A DNA stretch of 64,000 nucleotides from JABLTI01 sp035528035 (lineage in GTDB: Archaea; Asgardarchaeota; Heimdallarchaeia; JABLTI01), in contig DATKZI010000022.1 in NCBI GenBank assembly GCA_035528035.1, positions 1 to 64,000 of the forward strand, given 5' to 3'. The position numbers were made by a program, and so were the translations under genes. Position 1 is the stretch's first letter. The number at the start of each line of letters is the position of its first letter. The notes under the pieces were generated by a model. It was not told where the DNA came from. It was given only the letters and a program-made list of their open reading frames with translations, and ran no database searches. This document shows positions 41,638 to 50,703 of this stretch, piece by piece.

Positions 41638-41770
41638 CTTTATAGCTAGTTTTAGTTTTATTTGCCTCATAGGGAATAATTTAATTTATGTAAAAATCAT
41701 ATACATACAATTGTTCTCATGGAACTATAACTCATGGGATTAATTATACCTAATATTTGGAGTTGCCTTG

Positions 41771-44044
41771 ATGTCTGAAGCAGAATTATTTGATGTACTT
41801 AAAGAGCAATTATTTGATCGTTTGGTAAATTTCGATAAACTCCGTAAAGAAACTTTTACTTCAGTTACTTCTTCTGATATTAATGAGATTTGTAAAATCT
41901 GGCCTAAATTTGCTAAGAGTTGTGCTTTATCTCTCAATCAAATTGCTACCGCTTCTAGACTTGAACGATATGAATATCAAGCAACTCTAACTGAGAATAT
42001 TAAATCTTTAAAGAATAATCCTCAAGCGTTTGCTGTAGTAATCCAGTCAAGAGATCAATCCATTTTACAAGAATTTTTTGCTCGCGCTCTTTCGTTATTA
42101 TATTTAGAAACAATAATTGAAGGAGCCTTAAAATCTTCAAAAGATACTTCAACGATAGATGAATACGCAAAGCAGAATCATGAGTTATCTGAAATAATAC
42201 TCTTCAGTCTTGGCAAAGAGCTACTAATTGATGAAGAATTTATCAAGATGATGGTTTCTATAGGCAAAATGAATTTTGAATCCAACATTTATGATAACAT
42301 TGAATCATTTGAGAAACCAAAAAAAGATAAACATAAGGAAATGCTTTTGGAACGAAAAATCAAGAATTTACGCTATAAGGGAACCCTCTATAAGGATCAT
42401 TACTCCAGGATTCTTGATGTCGCTAAAGAAGATTTTTGGTGGGATGATCAATTATTACGGTATTTCATTTTTTCTAAAGCTGATCATCTTTTTACAGAGG
42501 CTCAAGAAATACTCAAAAAAAATCCAATTGATCCAACTTTACTTCTAACAATCGATTTTGAAATTGCTCTTTGTAGGGGTCAAGCAAAATTGGCTTTCGG
42601 TTCCCATCAATTAGAACTAGCTATAAATGCCTTGCAATCCGATAATCATCAAAAAGCTTACGACTTTTTCTTACACGCAAATAAAACATTTAATGAAAGT
42701 TTAACTGAAATAAATAAGGTACCAGTAGAATCGCAATCTTCAAAGGAGATAATTGAACAAATTAAAGCTAATATTGATTTCACTGAAATATTCACTACCT
42801 TGGTTGCACTTACTTGTTCTATAATAGAAATCTCTTCCAAAGAAATCCCAACAGATGAATTAAGGGCTCAAATAAAAAGTCTAACATCTTTATCTGAAGC
42901 TCCACTCTCAAATATCGAATTTTATAACCAATCAGAGTTTCTTAATACAGTAGGTTTTCTTTTGGAGAATCTCAAAATACTAAGCAAGCATGAGAAATTA
43001 ACAGTTGAACGTATCAAAACTGAAATTTCAAAAGGATTTCGAAGATTAGGTTTAATTTTCAAAGGTCGACTTGATAATATTGCTAGAGCTTTTCTCCAAC
43101 TATCTTGGGAAGATGAACAAAAAGCTCTCGAGATAAAAAAAGCCTTCTGTGAAACTGAAACGACTAAATTACAAGATATACTCATTTCAATTCTCCTAAT
43201 GCCTACATTTGTTCAAGATCGTAAAATACTGATCTCAAAAGGAAAATCACTTTTGAGCATTATAACAAGTGAAGCTCACAGACTCAAAGGGTATAGAGAG
43301 AAAAATGCTACTAAAGCTCTTTGTTTATTAGTAAAGAGTTTTCTTTCAGCAAAGGAAGCTTATGAAAATTCAAAGAAAGGAAAAACAATACCTGAATTAC
43401 AAGAATACATAATGGCTGAATATAGTAAAACATTCATTCAAAGTCATCTGAAAGAAACGTCAATATTACAAACCGGTAATCAATATTTCTTTGCACGATA
43501 TTTACTCCGAACCTTGCCTGATATACTCTCAACTATGGATTTAGCTAGGGTACCAATTGAAATAGCAACTTTGATTATTGAGAATCATGGTAGTATGTTC
43601 GATTCAATGATTACTATTTGGGAACGGATATCTTCTCACTACGAAGCAATTTTACAACACAAGAATGAAGAGAATGTTGTAACTAATGATATAGTTAATT
43701 GGGATTATATCCTCAAAAAGAGAGATCATACAACTGCTGCAATGTTATTCTTCAAATCATGTCAAGCTCTTGTTCAGGCACAAGAATTTGCTACAATTAA
43801 AGAGCGGGTGAAAGCAGAAAAGCTTTTCATAGAAGCAGAAAAACATGCGAAAAAATCAGCTGAGATATTTAGCACAGTACTTGATACTTTGAAAGGAGAA
43901 GTTCAGCAATTAGCAACTGATTTATTCAATTTCGCTTCTTTCTGTAAAATACAAGGTTCTAAAGCGTCCCAAAGTAAAAAATTGGATGAATTACCAATAA
44001 AGGATTTCGTTGTAATGATAGGTATTATTTCATCATCTCTATAA
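41771..44044 (+). CDS. Large all-helical protein, unknown function
   Basis: 757 residues with no membrane segment, no Cys motif and no recognisable catalytic signature. Dense helices with TPR-like pairs (AINALQSDNHQKAYDFFLHA, TAAMLFFKSCQALVQAQEF, KAEKLFIEAEKHAKKSAEIF) suggest an alpha-solenoid. The TTG at 41768 directly before ATG 41771 is ignored. No clear ribosome site. AlaX follows 50 bp downstream on the same strand. Possibly lineage-specific. Confidence 0.65.
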   Translation: MSEAELFDVLKEQLFDRLVNFDKLRKETFTSVTSSDINEICKIWPKFAKSCALSLNQIATASRLERYEYQATLTENIKSLKNNPQAFAVVIQSRDQSILQEFFARALSLLYLETIIEGALKSSKDTSTIDEYAKQNHELSEIILFSLGKELLIDEEFIKMMVSIGKMNFESNIYDNIESFEKPKKDKHKEMLLERKIKNLRYKGTLYKDHYSRILDVAKEDFWWDDQLLRYFIFSKADHLFTEAQEILKKNPIDPTLLLTIDFEIALCRGQAKLAFGSHQLELAINALQSDNHQKAYDFFLHANKTFNESLTEINKVPVESQSSKEIIEQIKANIDFTEIFTTLVALTCSIIEISSKEIPTDELRAQIKSLTSLSEAPLSNIEFYNQSEFLNTVGFLLENLKILSKHEKLTVERIKTEISKGFRRLGLIFKGRLDNIARAFLQLSWEDEQKALEIKKAFCETETTKLQDILISILLMPTFVQDRKILISKGKSLLSIITSEAHRLKGYREKNATKALCLLVKSFLSAKEAYENSKKGKTIPELQEYIMAEYSKTFIQSHLKETSILQTGNQYFFARYLLRTLPDILSTMDLARVPIEIATLIIENHGSMFDSMITIWERISSHYEAILQHKNEENVVTNDIVNWDYILKKRDHTTAAMLFFKSCQALVQAQEFATIKERVKAEKLFIEAEKHAKKSAEIFSTVLDTLKGEVQQLATDLFNFASFCKIQGSKASQSKKLDELPIKDFVVMIGIISSSL

Positions 44045-44093
44045 AAGATTTAAGAGCTAATGATTATTAAACTAACAATTGTTTAATTTTTAG

Positions 44094-45344
44094 ATGATTG
44101 AAATGACAGAGAAATCAAATGTCCAAACAGAACGATTGTATTGGACTGATTCATATGTTACTGAATTTGAAGCAAAGATAATGGATATTTCTTCCAATGA
44201 ACTAATTCTAGATAAAACAGCATTCTATCCATTTGGTGGAGGGCAGATATCAGATACAGGGGAAATAATTTCAAAAGAAAATAAAGAATTGAAATTTGTT
44301 GTAACAAAAGTAGAAATAAATACTGAAGGAAATATTATCCATTTTCTCTCAGGAAAGGACCTTGATAAATTACATAAAAATGATTACATTATTGGGAGAG
44401 TGGATTGGAATCGAAGAATTGAACTTATGAAAGCCCACTCATCACAACATATCTTATCAGCTTTTATTGAGCATCTATTTACTGTGAAAACAATGAAGGC
44501 TGTAATTGGTACAAATGAGACTATTGTTTATCTTGAGGAGAAAATTACTAATGAAGAACTCCAAAAAGCTGTTTATCAAACAAATGTATTCCTAGTTTCC
44601 GGGAAAAATATAACAGCTAATTTTTATGATAAAAAGAATATTCCAAAAGAAATAAATGAGCATTTAAGGGGGAATCTTAGTACTAAAGAAGAAACCAAAG
44701 TCCGTGTTGTATCAATCGATAATTTAGATAATTCACTATGTGGGGGGACTCATTGTAAAAACACCTTAGAAATTGGTATTATTGCATTAAATGATTTTAA
44801 AGGTGACATTATCTATTATTCCCATGGAGCACAAGCATTAGAAAATATCAGCAAAATGAATATTGATCAAATTACTACTTCAAAATTGTTAGCAACTAAA
44901 CCTGTAGATATAAACAAAAGAATCACAAAGGTATTGGCGGAAATAGATGATCTAAGAAATGTTAATACTTTCTTAAGTAAAAAAGTTGTAGAATATAGAA
45001 TGTCAGACCTAAAGAGAAACCCAGTTATCCATGGGGAAATAAAAATTTTGAAAGAAAATTTCGATTATTCAGAAAGGAAATTTATTTTACAACAATTAGG
45101 TGATGTGCCTAAAGATACGCTAGCAATTTTTATTGTGAAGGGACCTGTGTTATTACTTTTATCAGAAATACCTTCTTTACCCGCAAATGAGCTCATTCAA
45201 GCTTATAGTGTGAAAACGGGAAATAAAGGAGGGGGAACAGCAAAAATCGCCCAAACAGCAATAGATGATAGTGAAAAAGATTTACAAATAATGCTTGAAA
45301 TAATTGAAAAGAAAATAGAAAATGGTAATAAAAAGAATTCATAA
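44094..45344 (+). CDS. alaX: Alanyl-tRNA editing protein AlaX (large type)
   Basis: Hydrolyses Ser-tRNA(Ala) or Gly-tRNA(Ala) formed by mistake. 416 residues: N-terminal beta domain with FYPFGGGQISDTG, editing site HxxxH (H115, H119; AHSSQHIL) and C-x3-H (C216-GGTH220), and a C-terminal DHHA1-like C-Ala domain ending GNKGGGTAKIAQTA. That is the long AlaX architecture. The end overlaps the convergent gene by 6 bp. ATG 44094 or the ATG 9 bp later. Confidence 0.95.
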   Translation: MIEMTEKSNVQTERLYWTDSYVTEFEAKIMDISSNELILDKTAFYPFGGGQISDTGEIISKENKELKFVVTKVEINTEGNIIHFLSGKDLDKLHKNDYIIGRVDWNRRIELMKAHSSQHILSAFIEHLFTVKTMKAVIGTNETIVYLEEKITNEELQKAVYQTNVFLVSGKNITANFYDKKNIPKEINEHLRGNLSTKEETKVRVVSIDNLDNSLCGGTHCKNTLEIGIIALNDFKGDIIYYSHGAQALENISKMNIDQITTSKLLATKPVDINKRITKVLAEIDDLRNVNTFLSKKVVEYRMSDLKRNPVIHGEIKILKENFDYSERKFILQQLGDVPKDTLAIFIVKGPVLLLLSEIPSLPANELIQAYSVKTGNKGGGTAKIAQTAIDDSEKDLQIMLEIIEKKIENGNKKNS

Positions 45345-46196
45345 CCAATTTTCTTTAATAATTACCATAGCTGTGGGATCAAACCCTTCAACTATTTCTA
45401 GAATCAAATCTAAAGCATTAGCACTCACATCCATTCTAATTAAGTCAACTGCTTTAGGACCAATATCTGGCTCTTTACTTAGATCAATTAACATTCTAGC
45501 AAATTCAACCAAAGTACTAATTTTCAATCGCGCAGCATAAGCCATACCTTCAGGTTCTAAATTAATCAAATTATCTAGGAAAATTCTTGAGTAAGCAGAT
45601 TGTTTACCGTTTATAACCTTATTTGCATCAAGATTGATAACAACTGCATTTTCATAATCGTTGGCTAATTTTAGTGTAGTACCAATAATTTTCTTATCCT
45701 TCTCAATTTTATCAGTCCATTCAATTAATTGAGGATATTTAGTTGGTGAAAAGAGCTCTAATGTGCGAACAATGCGTTTGACGAAAGTCATGTTATTACC
45801 AGCAACGATAACATCCTTTCCAGTAAGAACAGCTTGTACAACTTTATCAGATTCCTTCACTTGTTTAACAAAAAATTTGATATCATTAACTCGTTCAGGA
45901 GACCACCTATCGAATTCTCTATCTGCAACAAAGGGGGAAACAGTTGCTTGTCTAACAGCAAAATTCCTGTCAAGAACGATATTCATGATCATTTCTTTAT
46001 CATCATTACAGTGATGAATGGTTGAAATCTGATACAATCCACCTATATGGGGGAGAAGTTCTTTTGTAGGAATATCGAAGGTATCAACCTTTTTACAAAT
46101 ATCGCAAAGGGCTCTAACAGTTATCAGTGATTTAGGATCATCTTTAGTTTTCTTTACTTTACTCAAATTTTTTGCACTCCGCAAATTACCAAACAA
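45339..46196 (-). CDS. Unknown protein with N-terminal zinc knuckle, near roadblock cluster
   Basis: 285 residues. A single CxxC (ALCDICKKVDTFDI) plus HHC (TIHHCNDD) about 30 residues later could form a zinc site in the N-terminal beta domain. Then comes an alpha/beta domain (VLTGKDVIVAGNNMTFVKRIVRTLELFSP, a nucleotide- or longin-like layout) and a helical C-terminus. I do not recognise the family. It is divergent from a roadblock gene. Confidence 0.55.
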   Translation of the reverse strand: MFGNLRSAKNLSKVKKTKDDPKSLITVRALCDICKKVDTFDIPTKELLPHIGGLYQISTIHHCNDDKEMIMNIVLDRNFAVRQATVSPFVADREFDRWSPERVNDIKFFVKQVKESDKVVQAVLTGKDVIVAGNNMTFVKRIVRTLELFSPTKYPQLIEWTDKIEKDKKIIGTTLKLANDYENAVVINLDANKVINGKQSAYSRIFLDNLINLEPEGMAYAARLKISTLVEFARMLIDLSKEPDIGPKAVDLIRMDVSANALDLILEIVEGFDPTAMVIIKENWL

Positions 46197-46430
46197 TAAA
46201 TAACAGTATTTGTATCAAAACTTTGATTTATCACCATAAAAAATTACCTTTTGTGGATATTTAATAACAAAAATCTTTAATTAAAATAAATATCAATTAG
46301 AAGTAAAAAAAGATTAAGAGAGTTAGTGCCAAATCTGAATCTTTTTAAATGTCAATGCAAAAATATTAGTAAGGAAAGAAGCTATATTTAGAAAGCTAAA
46401 AAAAAGAGAGCTGATCAAGAGGTCAGAATA

Positions 46431-46919
46431 TTGATTAATGTTAAAGCCTTCGACAATGTCATAAGTAAAATTATCAAAGCTGAAGCTGGCATTAGAAAAG
46501 TTATATTAGTTGATAGAACAGGACTAACTATTGCCCATGTCTCAAAATTCTCATATTTCCCAATAGATGTAGATGGAGTAGGAGCAATTGCTAGTGCAGT
46601 GTTTGTAGCCAGCGAAGAACAGGGAGTAAATCTTGATCTAGGCGATTTAGATATTGTCTCTTCTGAATTTGGGAAAGGTAAGATATTTGCTGCCAGCTGT
46701 GGGAAAGGAATTCTCTGTGTCATAACTGATAATGATGTAAATATTGGGTTAGTAAGATTAGTATTGAAAAGAGAATCAACTGAAATCGAGAAATTACTTA
46801 ATGAATTCCTCTCTGAAAAGATTCAATTCTCAAGCAGAGCACCAGAGAGAGCTGCTACTGCAGATGAATCCATGGAAGATAATTTAGAAGAAGCCCTAAA
46901 AGAATTAGAGAAATTCTAA
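46431..46919 (+). CDS. Roadblock/LC7 domain protein with C-terminal extension
   Basis: 162 residues. Roadblock core at 1-120 (FDNVISKIIKAEAGIRKVILVDRTGLTIAHV, GVGAIASAVFVASEEQGVNLDLGDL, GILCVITDNDVNIGLVRLVL), then a 35-residue acidic tail. TTG start with GAGGT upstream. Part of a cluster with the roadblock protein at 46993-47298; both could assemble on the GTPases of this genome. Confidence 0.85.
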   Translation: MINVKAFDNVISKIIKAEAGIRKVILVDRTGLTIAHVSKFSYFPIDVDGVGAIASAVFVASEEQGVNLDLGDLDIVSSEFGKGKIFAASCGKGILCVITDNDVNIGLVRLVLKRESTEIEKLLNEFLSEKIQFSSRAPERAATADESMEDNLEEALKELEKF

Positions 46920-46962
46920 GAAGAGCGAAATAAAATTACGATAATAAAATGAGAGAATAAAA

Positions 46963-46994
46963 AGAAGCTTAATCCAAGCTTCTACTAATTTTTT
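46963..46994. terminator. Bidirectional hairpin terminator
   Basis: AGAAGCTT-AATCC-AAGCTTCT (46963-46983), followed by AATTTTTT on the plus strand. It lies between two convergent roadblock genes. Confidence 0.6.
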
Positions 46995-47298
46995 ACATTA
47001 TTTTGGTTTGTTTATCTTTCAAGACTATGAGAATATAATCATTTTCAGGAGCAACTAGAATCTCACCATTTGTGGTATCAATAGTGAAGAAATTAAGTTC
47101 TCCTTCCTCTAATTGTTCTACGGTTTGAGTTGCCTTACCAACTAGTGATGAAACAAGAGCTGCAACAGATTCTGTTTTATCAGGATCTATATCACTAGAT
47201 AATGGTAATCCTTCATTATTGGTAATAATGACTCCTCTTACACCCTCAAAACCAGATAATTTTTTGAGTGTTGATTGGAATTGTTTTTGCGAAATCAT
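46993..47298 (-). CDS. Roadblock/LC7 domain protein (minimal)
   Basis: 101 residues, a bare roadblock fold: LSGFEGVRGVIITNNEGLPLSSDI, VAALVSSLVGKATQTVEQLEEGEL, EILVAPENDYILIVL. MglB-like size. GGAG eight bases before the ATG. Convergent with the 162-residue roadblock gene. Confidence 0.88.
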   Translation of the reverse strand: MISQKQFQSTLKKLSGFEGVRGVIITNNEGLPLSSDIDPDKTESVAALVSSLVGKATQTVEQLEEGELNFFTIDTTNGEILVAPENDYILIVLKDKQTKIM

Positions 47299-47393
47299 TA
47301 GTCTGTCTCCTACAGTATATAAAATAGGTATAATTTGCCTTTAAGATTTTTTATTGAGGTATTTTTTATGGTAAAAGATTCTTTTAGAGCAAA

Positions 47394-47606
47394 TTAGGTT
47401 ATATTGTTCGACCAATATTCCCCTTTTTGTCTTCGTTTGAGCTCTGCTTTCTTACTACCATTCCAATTTTCAATGACTGAAAAATAACCGACAACACGAC
47501 TTATTCCATAGACATCTTCGCTTCCACAAACTGCACAGGAGGGTTCTAAATCGGGAAGATAATCTGATTGATGTTTCTTTTTCACCGATTTTGCACTTTC
47601 AGTCAT
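47394..47606 (-). CDS. Stand-alone NrdD-type glycyl-radical/zinc tail protein
   Basis: About 70 residues that match only the C-terminus of anaerobic ribonucleotide reductase: CAVCGSEDVYGISRVVGYFSV with the R-V-x-GY glycyl-radical site (Gly43 counted from GTG 47615), then ENWNGSKKAELKRRQKG. The zinc site has one CxxC where full NrdD has two. It could act like the spare glycyl-radical protein GrcA, or work with a truncated NrdD elsewhere. A TATA box flanked by a 9-bp inverted repeat lies right before the start, so the mRNA is nearly leaderless. Confidence 0.65.
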   Translation of the reverse strand: MTESAKSVKKKHQSDYLPDLEPSCAVCGSEDVYGISRVVGYFSVIENWNGSKKAELKRRQKGEYWSNNIT

Positions 47607-47611
47607 GTTTA

Positions 47612-47642
47612 TCACTACTTTATATATATCACCAAGTAGTGA
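47612..47642 (-). promoter_or_regulatory. Inverted-repeat operator around the TATA box of the NrdD-like gene
   Basis: TCACTACTT (47612-47620) and AAGTAGTGA (47634-47642) are perfect 9-bp arms around TATATATATCACC. A bound dimer would block TBP, so repression is likely. The left arm touches the start codon. Confidence 0.6.
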
Positions 47643-47729
47643 CAGAGTCTAATATATAAGTTTCCCTTAATATGTACAGAGAAAAAAACTATTATTCACA
47701 CTTGTGTCTAATAATATGATAATTATTGG

Positions 47730-48416
47730 TTGGGAATAAAAGTGAAAGTATACTCTTTAGTTGGAAAAAAACTAGTTGAATGCACACCCGATGAGCTACT
47801 GGTTTCACCAGTAGGTATGCTTGTAGATGAAGAAGAAGAAATGATTCGATTAATAGTAACCCCCGAAGCTACTAAGAAACAAAGGTATTTATTGATTCAA
47901 GAATCAGCTGATTTTAATAAAAATGAGTATGCAGGGACATATCTTGTCTCTCATTTAGAGAATCCCGCCATTGTTAAGACTTTTCTAAAGGATATAAAGG
48001 ATGGAAAAGACACTTCTACTAAAAAAGAAGAGCCTAGTAAATCAAAGAAAAAATCAAAGAAAGGAAAAGAAAAAGAATCCGTAGATCAGCAAGAGGAACC
48101 AGAAGGTCATATATTGAAACGATGGGATCCTGAGTTAGTGAAAAAAGCGGTCAGTTTTTTGGATGGAAAATCACATGCTTCACTAGTTGACATACAAGAA
48201 TATCTTAAGACAACTGAGGGTGAAGCTTATTGGGTAACACAAGATCTCATTCATGTAGGAACATTACCCGGTCGATGGATAGGTTATTCTGATGGTCAAT
48301 GGATCTATCAAGTCATAGCAGAGCAACCACTAAGTAAAGAAGCACTTAAAAAACCAAAAATTGCACCAACCACTAAAGAAAAAGCTCCAACAAAAACTCC
48401 TAAGAAAAAGAAATAA
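47730..48416 (+). CDS. Unknown protein with Lys-rich linker and tail
   Basis: 228 residues. N-terminal beta domain (KVYSLVGKKLVECTPDELLVSP...IRLIVTPEATKKQRYLLIQESADF), a Lys/Ser/Glu linker (about 95-130), a winged-helix-like domain (WDPELVKKAVSFLDGKSHAS to WIGYSDGQWIYQV) and a basic tail (KAPTKTPKKKK). It could bind nucleic acid. Start is TTG 47730 or GTG 47742. No family recognised. Confidence 0.55.
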   Translation: MGIKVKVYSLVGKKLVECTPDELLVSPVGMLVDEEEEMIRLIVTPEATKKQRYLLIQESADFNKNEYAGTYLVSHLENPAIVKTFLKDIKDGKDTSTKKEEPSKSKKKSKKGKEKESVDQQEEPEGHILKRWDPELVKKAVSFLDGKSHASLVDIQEYLKTTEGEAYWVTQDLIHVGTLPGRWIGYSDGQWIYQVIAEQPLSKEALKKPKIAPTTKEKAPTKTPKKKK

Positions 48417-48425
48417 TTTTGGTTA

Positions 48426-49346
48426 TCATCCTAAAACACCAAATAAGACAAAAGAGATGCCATATAGTAAATAGAAGCTAAACAAAACGATCAAACTAGA
48501 TCTATTCAAAGTTAATTCTTCTGATTGACTTACAGCAGTCGTTGTTAGAGATAAAGCCCAGATTTGACTGAGAATTATTAGAAGAGTTCCATCTGTAAAT
48601 AAAAAGGTAGAAGTGACCTTCGTTTGTAGCCAAATAAAGAACATTATAATTAGATTAGTTAGTAGAGTAAAAGGGATGACTGTGAAAAGTTTCAAAGGAT
48701 TAAATTTCCTTTTGTAAATGATTAACTTCATAAAATCTATACTTAAACCCAAGAAAAGCCAAAGACCAAGAATGCCTAAAACAGAATAATACCAAAAATC
48801 GACTTCAAGAGGATAGAATCCTATAAGAACAATTTTACTATCGATGGAAAAAAACAGTAGTCCACCAATAATAATCAGTCCTTCGAAGAGCGTTCTAAGA
48901 GGTTCTCTTGCAAGATACTGAAATATTTTTTTGGGGAGAAAGAAGAAAATCAATCCATTATACAAATGCTTGAAAAATGAAACGTTTTTAGCTTCTTCAG
49001 AGGATAATTGTATTTTGACATTTGAAGTTTCAATTTGATCCTTATTAACCTCAATTAAATTATATGCTACCCTGCCCAAATCTGTTAGATAATATTTTTT
49101 ATTTTCATCTTGCTGCCAGATTTCTTTCATCATATTCAATTGATGATAAAGAGAACCAACTTTCACATCAAATTTAGCCTTTAGATCAAGAAAACCAACT
49201 TTTTCATGGGTGTGTATGAAAATTATAATATCTCGTCTAATTTGACTACCTAAAGCAGAATAGATAACATCTTCTGTAGTTGTTGATTCCATATAATCTG
49301 ATGTCTCTGATGTTTGATGTTTCGAAGTTTTTATTTTTCTGCTCAT
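48426..49346 (-). CDS. Winged-helix membrane protein
   Basis: About 306 residues. Cytosolic ArsR-like winged helix at about 25-105 (VIYSALGSQIRRDIIIFIHTHEKVGFLDLKAKFDVKVGSLYHQLNMM, YYLTDLGRVAYNLIE), then about six membrane helices from 150 on. This wHTH-plus-membrane layout (DUF7347-like N-terminus) occurs in several archaea and suggests a membrane-tethered regulator. GGTG six bases before ATG 49346 favours it over GTG 49355. Confidence 0.75.
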   Translation of the reverse strand: MSRKIKTSKHQTSETSDYMESTTTEDVIYSALGSQIRRDIIIFIHTHEKVGFLDLKAKFDVKVGSLYHQLNMMKEIWQQDENKKYYLTDLGRVAYNLIEVNKDQIETSNVKIQLSSEEAKNVSFFKHLYNGLIFFFLPKKIFQYLAREPLRTLFEGLIIIGGLLFFSIDSKIVLIGFYPLEVDFWYYSVLGILGLWLFLGLSIDFMKLIIYKRKFNPLKLFTVIPFTLLTNLIIMFFIWLQTKVTSTFLFTDGTLLIILSQIWALSLTTTAVSQSEELTLNRSSLIVLFSFYLLYGISFVLFGVLG

Positions 49347-49386
49347 CCAATACACCCATCAGAATAAATATTGAATACTGGGAATT

Positions 49387-50352
49387 TTATTGCTCCCAGT
49401 CATTTTGTTTTTCTTGTTGTAACTGTGGATCTTCAGTATAAAAAATTTCATCCTGAGTAGTTTCTTGTGGATAAACTGCTTCATAATAAGCAGGTTGTTC
49501 ATCAGTCTTTGGGGGAGGGTTAATGGTATTAGTTGGAACTATTTGGATTGCTCCTTCTGCTTCTACTAGGGGAAATAGCCTCTTTCTATCAATTACTCCA
49601 CCACCTAAAATACCACAAAGAAGTGCAATAGTGATGTAGGTGGTTGCCATTAACATAATATTTGACACCATGGTTAGGATTAATTCGCGTTTAAATGTTA
49701 ATGAAGCAATTTCAATCTGTGGTAAATAATCAGTTACAATTTTATAGATATAATAACCAATAATAGGCGTAACCGTTGAAGATGAAACAATTAACCCATA
49801 AGTATTCTTACCTGCTATAAGCGAACCAATAAGCATACCAGGTACAAAGATAAGAAAGACTAGAAAGATTGCTCCTCCTAAGATTTCATTGAAAATTAAT
49901 AAAAATACTCCAGCAGTAATAGCCAACGCAACAAAGGTACCAAAAATTGTTGAGCCAACCCCTCTGTTATAAACCTTCTTGAGTAATATATTATCTATTT
50001 CTTTTTCAAAACCATTAAAGATATTCAAATCAACAAAAGAAAGATCTTTTAGGTAGGGTTTATATTTATCTTGGAAAATATTAGAGATTTTTATCATCAA
50101 ACGTTCAACAAGTTCAGGATTATCCCGTTTATCCGCTAACGCAGCTGCAAGCAATTTACCAGATGAACCATAAACGAATTGATTGTCTTCACCACCGATT
50201 TGTTGAACACCACCAATACCACTTTCATTTGAAAATGCATCAAAAGCTAAAAGCAGACCGGAAATTAATTGGTCATCAATATCTAAAGTAATATACTTGT
50301 GGCTAAATATACATTGACCGTTTTCGGTTATAATCCAGATAGCTTGAATCAA
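49387..50352 (-). CDS. Longin-like domain protein with four membrane helices
   Basis: About 321 residues from TTG 50352, chosen because GGAGG lies seven bases upstream. N-terminal longin/roadblock-like domain at 1-125: IQAIWIITENGQCIFSHKY, LLLAFDAFSNESG, NQFVYGSSGKLLAAALADKR, ERLMIKISNIFQDKYKPYL. Then four TM helices (about 135-270) and a Pro/Gln/Glu-rich cytosolic tail. Longins sit on SNAREs and trafficking adaptors in eukaryotes. Divergent from a GTPase-roadblock gene 350 bp away. Confidence 0.7.
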   Translation of the reverse strand: MIQAIWIITENGQCIFSHKYITLDIDDQLISGLLLAFDAFSNESGIGGVQQIGGEDNQFVYGSSGKLLAAALADKRDNPELVERLMIKISNIFQDKYKPYLKDLSFVDLNIFNGFEKEIDNILLKKVYNRGVGSTIFGTFVALAITAGVFLLIFNEILGGAIFLVFLIFVPGMLIGSLIAGKNTYGLIVSSSTVTPIIGYYIYKIVTDYLPQIEIASLTFKRELILTMVSNIMLMATTYITIALLCGILGGGVIDRKRLFPLVEAEGAIQIVPTNTINPPPKTDEQPAYYEAVYPQETTQDEIFYTEDPQLQQEKQNDWEQ

Positions 50353-50391
50353 ATTTATTCCTCCGTAAGCAGATTCCTCAAAGATTACCAC

Positions 50392-50703
50392 TTAATTTTG
50401 ATTCTAAAACTAAATCTAACATTCTATATTAAAAATGAATCCTTATAGGAAAATTCGATTGGGAATAGTTTGGTGCTAAAAAAACAAAGAAATTAGAAGA
50501 CTTTAGGGTTTAATACCGAATAAAATAGTTTTAAAATTAAGAACAATAACATTATACCTTAAAAGGAAGAATTAATATAGGCAAAAAAAGGAATTAAGAA
50601 TAATCGTTAAGAGTCAAAAATATATCAAATAGATAAATTTTTAACGAAAATAATAAAATGAAGGCAAGTAATCGGGGAAAACAACCTCTTTGTGTGATCA
50701 CTG
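50392..50703. other. Divergent promoter region between longin and GTPase genes
   Basis: AT-rich, about 310 bp. TATA-like AAATATATCAAAT near 50617 could serve the GTPase gene. An open frame from ATG 50658 has no supporting context. No other feature seen. Confidence 0.3.

Noticed and set aside
48426..49346. Reading the winged-helix membrane protein as an ABC permease or sensor kinase
   Set aside because: No EAA loop and no kinase motifs. The N-terminal domain is a winged helix.
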